Source: Morinoia aosen
Lineage: Eukaryota > Arthropoda > Malacostraca > Amphipoda > Talitridae
DNA length: 64,000 nt
NCBI GenBank assembly: GCA_030386875.1
Contig: CM059573.1
Location: forward strand, 29,491,891-29,555,890
Direction: 5' to 3'
Both the position numbers and the translations under genes were made by a program. Shown in pieces: positions 35,241-45,334 of the stretch (the first letter of the stretch is position 1; each line of letters starts with the position of its first letter). Under the pieces are notes generated by a model. It saw only the letters and a program-made list of their open reading frames with translations. It was not told the DNA's origin and searched no databases.

Positions 35241-35390
35241 GTTTGTACACTCCGTGTACAAACTGCAGTGAACCGCAGTGAACGATGCAATTAAAGAATT
35301 AGTAGAAACTTCCTATTTAGCGCGGGAAGTCTTCCGCGTTAATAGGAAGTTACGACTAGTTCTTTTATTGCACCGTTCACTGCGGTCCGT
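35241..35390. repeat. Palindromic element (hairpin, about 55-bp arms) plus small palindrome
   Basis: 35273-35328 and 35330-35385 are near-perfect inverted arms (ccgcagtgaac outside, cttcctat and gcgg-aag inside) with almost no loop. Directly before them, 35241-35263 is a separate 10-bp-arm palindrome of gtttgtacac. It is probably a foldback MITE; no target duplication is identified. Confidence 0.8.
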
Positions 35391-35479
35391 ACACATAGCC
35401 TTGCAGCTATACTTCTATGTATATTAACGGACAAAAGTACATCGCATGTAATATTTACTGGAAAACATAATGTATCTGC

Positions 35480-35905
35480 AAGTGGCAGATGCATCAGAGT
35501 ACCGTCCAATTTCCGGAACCTCTGTCGTAATAACAGAATCTCTTGAAACTATCACTTACCCAGAGGCTTCTTTATGTTTCTGTTGATTCAACAGAAGCTC
35601 TTATAGCTTCTAGAAAAGAGACGGCAACCTATGTTTCGCCCGGCACAATGCCGGCTTCACCCGTTCTAACAACGGACATGTATACGTTCCCTGTGTGAAC
35701 ACAGATCGTTCATAACATTTCTGTAAATTGAACAGTTATAAAACAATAGTTCCGTTGGACTAACGGTGCGCCTATAGTAGTCCGTTAACTCAACAGATGT
35801 CTGTAACGACGACGGAAGCAATTGATGCATCTGGCGGACTAACAGAGGGAAAAAAACTCTGGCGAAAAAGCTGCCAGACAATTTTCCGTTGTTTTGACAC
35901 TTTTT
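35480..35905. repeat. Region dense in short palindromes
   Basis: Many near-palindromes occur, such as tctgttgattcaacaga (about 35577), ccgttggactaacgg (about 35753) and ccgttaactcaacag (about 35781), as well as repeated aacag/ctgtt half-sites. A minus-strand open frame (35666-35926) overlaps but looks fortuitous. A similar texture is seen at 18770-18990. Confidence 0.5.
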
Positions 35906-36248
35906 ATTACAGTGTACTTTACTCATGCCTTCTGGATTAGTTTCGTAAGTGAGTTAGGCTCCATGTTCGTGACATTATACTTTATCAATACTGTGTTTTA
36001 AAACGATGCATAAAAACTGTATTATATTAGTTCTGATAGGAATGATAAGAGGCGTATGCTGGCGTGAGTGAGACTGATTCTTATTGATTATTTATGTAGG
36101 ATGAATAGAAATGACGAAAAATATGCAGAATTTTCGGTAACATGATTTCTTTCTTTGTTATTGAATGCTTTTAAATCGCGAGACAAGAGAAAAGTTACAG
36201 TTGAAGAAACTTACTTTGAATATGAGTACGCAACCATGGCATTAGTAA

Positions 36249-36508
36249 GCAATATCTGAGAGAGAGCTGCAATTTCTGAGTGGGAGTATCAATTTTTGAA
36301 AGGAAGCAAGAATTTTCGGTTATGACCAGTAATTTCTGAGAATGAGCAGTAATATTTAAGTGTGAGCTGCAATTACTGAGTGATAGTGGGAATTTCTGAA
36401 TGAGAACAGGAACTTGCGATGGTGACCAGTAATTTCTGAGAGTGAGCCATAATTCGTGAGAGCGAGCTGCAATTTCTAAGTGAGAGCAGCAATTTTGGAG
36501 TGCGAACA
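36249..36508 (+). repeat. 20-bp minisatellite, 13 units
   Basis: Units of the type gcaatttctgagagtgagcw repeat with an exact 20-bp period from 36249 (36269, 36289 and so on) without any indel, although individual units differ by 10-40 percent. Because 20 is not a multiple of three, the open frames over it (for example minus 36195-36608) read the units in changing frame and are not genes. Confidence 0.85.
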
Positions 36509-37090
36509 ACCAAGTGAGCAATGCACATGAGTATGTCCATAAGCAGATTAGAATGTTGAAACACGAGCTTTGGGTTCGTGAGTCGAACCATGTTTGATCC
36601 AGATACATAAAAAATATCGATTAAGCAACATTGCTCTCTGATGTATTCCATTTTAGCATTGAGGAGGCAGGCATATCTGCGTTTTATTTCTGCATTATTT
36701 ATGATAACAGGAAGATGCTTATTTGAGGCAGCTCATTTATATTGTCTTGGGCGGATTTCTGTGATAATTTTCGATTCAATTTTACCCGATTTATAGGTAG
36801 TAGTGGTATCGATCACGGCTGAAAGTATCTTTATTTGGTTAATGTAAGCTGGCCACAAAGTCGAAAAGTGAACATCATGATTTCGGTTGCTTTTTGCGAG
36901 AGCACTGTAGTGGTCATGCGTTCGAGAAACTATAACAACGAGGAAATTTGTTATTAAACGTGATGTAGTGGTTATTATTGTTGTTTTTTAAATTCTATTT
37001 TCTTATTCATCAGATTCGAAAATTTGCATTCATGTCGCCAGTGGAATTTTCTGGGGATTATGTCTTTAGCAGCATTACTCTACTTTAGCA

Positions 37091-37369
37091 GCTCACCGTG
37101 GCACAGTGGTTAAGGGATCGGCCTTGTAAGTTGGAGTCGAGGGTTCGTATCCCGGCGCTGGCGCGGCGATTTTCCCCGTTGGGTATAAGGGAAAGCTCAA
37201 GCACAATACCCCACTCAACCCAGGTGTTGGAAATGGGTACTGGCTTTACGGGGGAACCGTCATGGTGTCCTATATATAGTGTTAGTAATAAGACATTTGA
37301 AAAACAAATTATCAAGATCAAATGTATCAGGCTTGATTGGAAATAAAGCATCCCAAAGATGACGATGTT
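37091..37369 (+). mobile_element. tRNA-derived SINE, copy 1 (279 bp)
   Basis: The head has TGGCACAGTGGTTAAGG (37100-37116, A box) and GGTTCGTATCC (37142-37152, B box). The body has ccccgttgggtataaggg, ctcaacccaggtg and cctatatata, and the tail has ggaaataaagcatcccaaag. It is about 90 percent identical to 52011-52288 over the whole length. The head resembles a tRNA but does not fold as one. No clear target duplication is seen at this copy. Confidence 0.88.
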
Positions 37370-38908
37370 TGTTGTTTACTAAAGTCCTCATCGTTGATAT
37401 ATTAATTGTAAAAGAGCTGAATAGCGTTTCAGAGCTACGTACCTAATCCTATATTTGAAAGTTTGTGCACTTTAGTGTTTGCGATGGAAAAACCAAACGC
37501 AAGGGTAAACTAATGTAAGCTGCTATCGAAAATCACAACAGTAGATAATATTTGGGGAGGCACGTAATCACTTCACTGATATTACATTAATAATCAGGTA
37601 CTAGAAAATAAAAGTGGGATTTCAATGAAAAATAAATGAAATATATAAAAAATAATCGTTATGCAATATCAAGGTATTCATAATACTGCAGTTACACTCC
37701 AGACTAAATGTAGTCTGAATTTACACCGACATGAGAGGATATATACACTGTAGATAAAAAAGGCAAATAGATTGCTGCCGGTGTTTGTCTGCAGAACAGA
37801 TGAATAAATTTACATAAGCTCACCACGACATTTCTCTTTAGCGTAATTACATTTTCAGGGTGCATTTTCCAGACAGTCTCGAGGAAAAATCAGAATTTGG
37901 ATAGGATGTTTCGAAGTCAGCGATGGACTCTCGCTGCAAGCAGACGCTCCACAAACATGGAAATGAGAATATTTACTTCCGGTTCAATAATGCCTTGGAA
38001 AGAGGTAAGAAATTCGCGGAGTTTGGTAAGCCTCGAAGGCTGAGATTCATGCTCCAAAAATGCAATCATAAGTCTGTCGCTGTGGTTAATTGGCCTGCGC
38101 CACTTGCTTGGTACGGCCCGAATAGCTAAGTTCGGACACGTGGATGACGCACGTATAAAACGACTGAAAATAACTGAGAAAATGTTGGGATAAATCGATG
38201 AGTTGAAACAGGCCAAAACATATGAGTCAAAAATATAGGTACGTGTTCATAGAAAATTAGTTGTTTTTAAATAAGTTATGTGTTAATTTAAGAACGCGAA
38301 CATCTAGGCGTATTATTACAAGTAGTTAGGCTTTCATTCGCATCGTTCTTACATCATCCAAATAAAATTGAAAACGGTGTAGAAAATGAAACATAGCAAA
38401 CGAGGCTCTGTTGACCATGGCCATATTAATATTCGAGTCGAGGCTGTAAATTTGTGTTGTTGTTACTATTTAGAGTTGAAAATCTTATAATTAACTTAAA
38501 CATAAAAATAACTTTTATTTCAAGAGGTATTTAACACTTGTTTTAACGCAGGAAACAGCATCATTGATTGTAAGTTATTTTAATATAAGAGTCAAAAAGC
38601 GATATTTACAGAAATACTGCAGCAATGGTTTTCTCAGAAAATATTTTCATCCACATTCAATTTCAGATGAAAAAATTGAATACTTCCAGTGGACCGTTCT
38701 GAACAGGGTCAAAGAGGTCTCTTATGCCCGCGTACTTCTTTATGTTTAAAAAATGAAATCAAAATGTACCAAGCAACATTAATAGAAAGTACAATTTTTT
38801 CTGGTGTTTATGATGCGGAAATTATGCCTGCTTATTTTCCAGAACCGATGGCGCAAGTGGTATAGCGGCAAAAATCAAAATCCCTTTATATTAATTTACC
38901 GCAAGGTA
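37370..38908. other. Stretch without recognised gene
   Basis: Only short open frames (37917-38216 minus, 37923-38129 plus) with no motifs. No repeats stand out. Confidence 0.4.
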
Positions 38909-40402
38909 CACTAAGCGGCCCAAAAAAATTTGCTTACTATACATTCACCTAGTCTATATTCGTCTAGATTACTGAGATTACTGAGTTCAATTACTGAGTT
39001 CAATTACTAATTGCTAGATTACTGAGTTCAATTGCCTCATAATACTGTACATGACCACTTTCCAGAAGTGTTTACCATGTATTAAAGACCTGTTTCGAGC
39101 GCATTTGGGATTTGTAAATTTCATATAAACAAGAGATATGGAAACTGGATTTGGCAGTATTTGAAGGAATGAATTTGACAAGATTTGATATAGGACGCAT
39201 CATTGTGTTTCATCTAAGCGCAAAATCAACTCAGGGTCGGGACATCTTTCAGTAACTGGCGTAAATATCAAATGATGCAGAGAACATTAGTAAACAGGAA
39301 ACAAGGGGCAAGCCCAGTTCATCATGTGAGAATTAGGGAAAGCCTGAGATTTTGGATCACAGAGGTAGACCCTATTTGAAATATTGATGAAGCAAAATTA
39401 GCGTTCATCGACGCAAATGGAAACTAACGAATCCTTCAAGTTCTAAAAACAATTTATCGACGAAATTTGAGTGGAGAGGTTAATCAATTGAATGAAGGGA
39501 AATACAAATCTGCAAGGAAGTCATTATTATCAGCACCAAATCTGAAAAATTTGTTTTTTTTTGCACGAGGACACCAAGATTTATTAAACTATACTGTCGA
39601 CTGGAAGCATGTAATGCGGTCCTGATGAGTCCAGACACACCCTCTCTCAGAACGATAGGTGTGTTTGGGTGCGGAACAACCAAATGAAGCTGTATGGATC
39701 CATCTTGCATCGTCCCAACAGTCCGTGGAATGCTTTGGAGCTGATTTTGCTGGATGGACATGGATCTGCCACTCTGTACTGTACAGTAACAAAATGTACT
39801 CTCAAGAGTATTTTTAAATATTTTCTTACCAAGTTCATCCTCCCATGGAGTTTTTTTCTCGACTTCAACGTGAATTTCCTATCCTTATGGGTGTTCGCAT
39901 CCACAGTTATTAGTAGAAATACTGAAGATTGGTTTGTTGCAAATTAGAGAATATTTGATCGCATGGAGGTCCGTAAAATCGCATGAAGGTACGTGGAATC
40001 TTCCTCCGGAGATTCCACAATCTCCAGAATTGAACCCCATTGAAAATTTATGGGTGAACTTTAGAGAAATCAGCTTGATGCATAAATCCTTCCTTTAACT
40101 TTGCATGCTTTGGAGATAAGTTAATTCAATTATTGGCGAAAATAGAGCTGAAGAAGATTCAGAATAATTTAGAATTATGCTTGGGAAAATGAAAGCTGTT
40201 ATTGATGCTAATAGCGGTCCAATAACTTTGTACTTCCAACCACGCGACTTTTTCTGGCCTCTAAGTGTTTATTCGAAATTGAAAAGTGTGTAACTCAATT
40301 TTACTAATTATAGCAATTAAGCGTGACTCACAGTTCGCTTACATCAAAATCCATTCTGGTCTCCTAATGCGTTTGATTAAATAGTATTTTGGGTCGCGGA
40401 GT
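38909..40402 (+). mobile_element. Tc1-like transposon relic
   Basis: Putative ends are flanked by TA at 38907-38908 and 40403-40404. The inner termini (gcggcccaaaa and gcgacccaaaa on the complement) are related but imperfect, so the limits are tentative. Inside, plus-strand frames keep Tc1 transposase signatures: RIIVFHLSA (helix-turn-helix, about 39200), DESRHTLSQNDRCVW (first catalytic Asp, about 39620-39670), LTKFILPW (about 39825) and SPELNPIENLW (last catalytic Glu, about 40023-40052). The middle QQDND motif is lost and several frameshifts are present. It is an old, inactive copy. Confidence 0.75.
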
Positions 40403-40404
40403 TA

Positions 40405-42808
40405 CTTAGTATCGTACAAATAGACCACAGCAAAATTATTCGATGAAGCGTCAGCAAATGCGCAAAAATTCGGACATCATCATGGAATTGAATAAAAAAT
40501 ATGATTGCGATCCTCAGTTGCTGTTAGGAAAAAACACGAACACTGAAAATATTTCCAAAGTCAAATAGAAGCATTAACCTCAGAAAGCAATTTCATGTAC
40601 CAAAAGTTTAGTTCCTAGATGATGTAGATGTCCTTTAATGGCTAAAATGTTTGATGTATTGGTTCTTAAAATCTCACTTCACTTGTTAAATATCAAGTAC
40701 ATTTCAAAATTTAAAACATGAATTTATTCGCGAAAAAATACATTCATGAGTTTCAAAGTTTTTCATTTTTACGGAAAATTGATTTATAGAGCGATGTATT
40801 AGTTAAACATGTTTTATTTATATTTTCGAGCAATGCGGTGTATTTTGGTCATGTATATTAGCTTATCTTAATTTCACTTCATTTGTTCTACTTTGGCATA
40901 TTGTTTAAATACCATTGACTTACCGTTACTGATAGTTAAGATCCACATCTGATAGATTTCAATATTTCGAACGGAAGACCAAGAACAGCAAATTTTCAAT
41001 AATGTTTTATTGCTATAGTAGTCTTTATTATTTCTCACTGATATTTTGAAAGGAACCTCTGGTACAACAAATTTATTTCATTGTTTCTGACATGGAAGAA
41101 AAAAAATATCGCCTGTTGACACCGTGAAATCTCAATTTGCTTTACTAATTAAATATATCAATTTGAATTTGTTGAGAAATGAATTTTGCATTCTCATTTA
41201 CTTGGTTTCCTCATCTTCTTAATTTTTTTGTATATGAGCTCCTTAATCTTTCGACGAATGAAAAGTAATTTTTACGCCTGTTCTTCTGTTTATGAGATTA
41301 CTGTGAATAAATTGGGCTGCACTAGTAAATTTCATCGAGTCAAACAAGTAAATAGTTAAACGAGGTCGATAGTTGAACGAATTCGACCAATGCTTCCCGG
41401 TCAGCTCACAGATATTGTGATGTCATACTTTGTGGTCGAAGATTCCGCATAATATGCGGAGAATCGATGTAGTGAAACTAAATACACTCCAGTTCATCGT
41501 TGATTTCTCAAAGAATGGGGCACCCAGGCTTTGAAAAACCGTACGATATGCGAAGTAATACTGGTCATTTTCGCAGCCAAATGAGCCATCAAAATTTTTT
41601 GTTCAGCATTGTTTTTCGAAATAATGGCGAATAAGCTGTAGTCGAGCTTGTTTCGGCTTGGCTTTAGCCTGTGCCATAGAATAGACAATTCATTCTAAGG
41701 AGGTATTATACCCACGGTTGTCCTTGCAACGGCAGTAATATAGAGTATTTATTAAATTATTAGAGCATACGTGTGATAAATGGTGAAGTTTCATCACGAC
41801 AGATTCCTTTCCACATTTATCTTACAGAAAACAAGGTTGTCCAAAATCGTCATAAGTTCAACAAACTTCAACAATTAAACAGAAAACTCTCAACAGTGGG
41901 CATTCTTACTGAAATCTCAAAGAGCTACAGCCAAGATCTTAGAAGCGCTGTGCACTTCAACTGCGATTTCCTACTTTAAAACTCTTAAAAAATAGAATCG
42001 ATCTCAATAAATAGGTTCAATAGGAATATATTTGGACTCTTAATATCATAGGACACATATAATTTTTAACAACGCTCACCCAATATTGGGAAAATATTTG
42101 TTGAACATGTACGGAACTATTCATTTACTTCTATTCGATCCCTGTTAAACTCTAGTGACATTGGTACATTGGCATAACATAGGACATTGTTACGAGTATG
42201 CTGCTAAGTCTAAAAACCGACCTAGGGATGTAGGAAGCATTGCTTAATTAAATCTATGCTGCGAGCTCTGCATAGGTTCCGCTCCCTCTACTCCGAGTTA
42301 TTTTGATAACTTTCATTCCCAGTTTATGCATGGAAGTTCATGCAAATATAATTCAGGGGTTATAAAAGTACACATAGAAATGATTCTTTATAAATTTGCA
42401 AAAAGCTTTTCAAACGATTGTATTTCAAATGCTGTACAGAAACTGGTTAATAGTAGGGTTAATTTGAATCTCTAATCAAGGAAAATATTGGGGAATTTCA
42501 ACTCCCAAGCACTTTATTCAAAGCACTCATATAGATGCTGCCTACAGTGCGTCAACATATACAACGACAAAAAGCTCAGTGTGTAGCAAAAAGTTACCTT
42601 GTATAATAAATAAAGATACAAGGGAAACGTTAGTCATAGAGCTTTCTGTTTTTCAATATAACTATTGTTAGAAAAATGTATTATTTCGCTTCTGACAAGG
42701 TAATTGCTTTTCTAACGAACCCCAAAATGAAGAAATTCACACATTTGAACGGATTTCCTACACACTTAAAATTTGGTTTGTTGCAGGTTTATGATGTAAG
42801 AGTAAGAG
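40405..42808. other. Stretch without recognised gene
   Basis: Short frames (41494-41688 minus, 41773-41979 plus) have no motifs. A perfect 17-bp palindrome, tccgcataatatgcgga, lies at about 41443-41459. Otherwise it is AT-rich sequence with nothing recognised. Confidence 0.4.
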
Positions 42809-42811
42809 TAA

Positions 42812-44305
42812 AGCTACGGTTTCCTAGAAAAGCAGTGCCGCTATTTTACGGCCGCAATGTAGCGGCGGATGACGTCACAATAACGTTGTCTATTAATTCA
42901 GACGCCACTGGTTTCCTAGAGAGCGGTGACCGCTAAATGGCGGTGCTGCCAGGTGCATGACGGCCGCTGTAGCGTCCGGCCATTAGTTGGTGAACGTTTC
43001 TTACGGTGGCGGTGTCTTTGATTCATTGTAGAAACGCTGATTATAAGTTTGAAAAAGTAAACTTTACAATGGGGAACGGCAAAGAAGATGAAATTTCAGT
43101 TGATTTTGTAAAAAATAATTGAGCTCTGTATAATGTAAAGAGTAAAGATTATAGAAAAACTTAATTGAAACATAATCTTTAAATAATATCGGGAGTACTC
43201 TTAAGAAGATCACGTAGGTTCATGAAAATTGTACACAAATGACATAAAATATTTTTTTGTATTTATTACACACATGGAAAGTGATATATGTACAATATTT
43301 GTAAGGACTCATAATGTTCATGCCTACTTTTAATAAATAAGCACGTTAAATAAAGATTTTGCTCCTACAATAGAGTTCAGGTTTAAAGGTTCCTTCAAAA
43401 AAATACCAAGAACCAGAGATTAACTTGAAAGAAATACATATAACCATGGTTGACCGGCAGCCCTAACTCCAAACATACTGTGGTGCAATAGTGAGGCGTT
43501 TGCGTGGCTTCTCTTACCGTCATGTAAAATAATGATATAGGAATAATGCCATATCATGCCTATGAATATCAATGTTGTGCTGCACAATTTTGTTGAAATT
43601 CAATACTACCTGGCCCGTTATAGTAATTTTTAAATATTTCTCGAATGCCAGCTCAATTCATTCCAGAAAGAACATTGTGTGTTGTTGAAGGAACTATAAA
43701 TTCAGTGGGTACTGGAAGTGTATTATCAAGATGTTTTTGGCCTGGAGCAAGTATATGTGCTTCCTTTAAAATGTTATACGATATACAGACACACATAATT
43801 CATTTGTCTGTAGTTTCTGGGGCAGAAGAAATAGGTTGGGGAAAAAATCTGAAATAACTAACCTCACAAAACTCCAAAGGTATTTTCGGTTGTCTTTTGA
43901 GCTCGAGATAGTCCATAGATATATAATGCTTTCGATGGATCGTGTAGATTGCTGTCTTGGGTAAAGTTTCATCAGATTTTCGTGCGGAGCAAAAGCTTCA
44001 TCATCAACCATCACATGTGGTACAACATTATTTGCAAATGCACCCTCTGTACATCGGCTTTTAAATATCTCACTTTCGTCCGAACCATCGTCTTCCGAAG
44101 ACTTTTCATCTTCTGAGCTTATTAATAATGCGTTATTTAGATCGTCCATTCTGACAACATTCTGACGTTCACCGCAATGGCCGCCGCAATGCACTAAAAC
44201 AACTCCCAACTTTACACTCATCAACGGCCGTTATATTACGTTCGCCGCATCACGTCAAGTTGCGGCCGCAAAATAGCGGCGCCGCTTTCCTAGGAAACCG
44301 TAGCT
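42812..44305 (-). mobile_element. PIF/Harbinger transposon, internally deleted (1494 bp)
   Basis: The left end AGCTACGGTTTCCTAG and the complement of the right end AGCTACGGTTTCCTAG are identical. They continue as inverted repeats of about 45 bp, with gccgctattttRcggccgca inside. TAA flanks both sides (42809-42811 and 44306-44308), the 3-bp duplication typical of PIF/Harbinger. The long GC-rich ends contrast with the AT-rich inside. It encodes a transposase remnant on the minus strand. Confidence 0.9.
43766..44224 (-). pseudogene. PIF/Harbinger transposase remnant
   Basis: The 152-codon frame starts just inside the right terminal repeat. Residues 27-55 are acidic (SSEDEKSSEDDGSDESE). Residues 68-90 are VPHVMVDDEAFAPHENLMKL-YP, matching the conserved VGDEAFPLxxxLMRPYPG block that holds one catalytic Asp of Harbinger transposases. 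The following RS.ESIIYLW fits the decayed ERIFNYRLSRARR segment. Most of the nuclease is missing because the element is internally deleted; the frame ends by drift. It was probably non-autonomous before it decayed. Confidence 0.75.
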
Positions 44306-44859
44306 TAAGAGATGTATATTTTCATTCAAGCATGTGCAGCAGAGTGAGCACATGAGCTAGGTTCAGCTAATCTTCGGATAAGTATTCTATTCTGAAAAAT
44401 TGAAGCTACTTCAACATTTCGAAAGCCATTAATTTGCATCATCGCAGTAAGATACTTTCAATTTGGGAATAATAATTAAGTAATGAGGGATCGATCGACT
44501 GACTAATCGACACATCAATTGGTCAATGTGATGGCATCAACAAGGATAACATTTCACTTGTTATCAAGAAAATCAGTCATGTTGTGACTTTTTGAAAATT
44601 GGAGGACACGAAGGGGCAGAATTTTTTCGTGTCTTGCGTGAAGCGTGTAACGCTCTTCTACATCTGAAGCTCCAAAATATCTCATACGCTGATGTGCATA
44701 AAAAGACAGTCTGACAAATTTTTATATTTTATCGTTCATTTAAGAGCCAGGTCAAGTAAACCTGGCTACTATAGGAGGCTGTAGGAAGTAGAAGACCATG
44801 GCGAACATCCCCAAAGAGAGAGTTCCATTTGGTTGTTATAAATTTTTACTGACTTATTT

Positions 44860-45330
44860 TGTGTGACTGTCATTTTTGCACGAGCTGCGCGCGCCGTGAA
44901 ACTTTACTTCGTACTTGAAAACCAACATAAAATTTCTTGGAAAGCAAGAATGAGGTCGTTTTCCATTTCAAATGATGCAGAACGTCAATAGAAGACGAAC
45001 CTTGCTCTGGACTGCTTTCGACAGCTGGAAATGTCGCAAAAATTCGTGAATTCGTTCTGCGATAGACGACGGACAATCGATGAAGTTGTATAGCTGTTTG
45101 AAGTTACTTCCAGCTCAGGTCAGCGGATTTTGAGAAAAAATTTGGGAATGAGAAGAGTGGCTGCCAAAAAATATGCCTCAGCATCTTTCCCTGTGCGCCG
45201 TTTCTTAACTTAAGACGACATGACTTTTAGACCGCCTCCTTTCTTGCCAACCCCGAGCCTGCTCCCCGCGATATCTTCTGTTATTCCCCGAATGGAAAGA
45301 GGCAAGAAAAGAGAGCATCCTTCCAAACCT
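44860..45330 (+). pseudogene. Mariner (SETMAR-type) transposase relic
   Basis: Fragments in shifting plus-strand frames follow the mariner order: TSIEDEPCSGLLSTAGNVAK (44990-45050; consensus DEPRSGRPSTS), RRTIDEV, RILRKNLGMRRVAAKKYA (45117-45175; consensus LGMRRVAAKFVPRLL) and then PPFL..NPEPAPRDIFCY (about 45226-45285; consensus PPYSPDLAPCDFFLFP). The part between, which holds the first catalytic Asp residues, has been deleted. It belongs to a different mariner lineage from the fragment at 17481-17849. Confidence 0.75.
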
Positions 45331-45334
45331 TATG

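Noticed and set aside
36195-36608. 137-codon minus-strand frame over the minisatellite
   Set aside because: A 20-bp period changes frame at each unit, so no repeating protein unit is encoded; the openness is due to composition.
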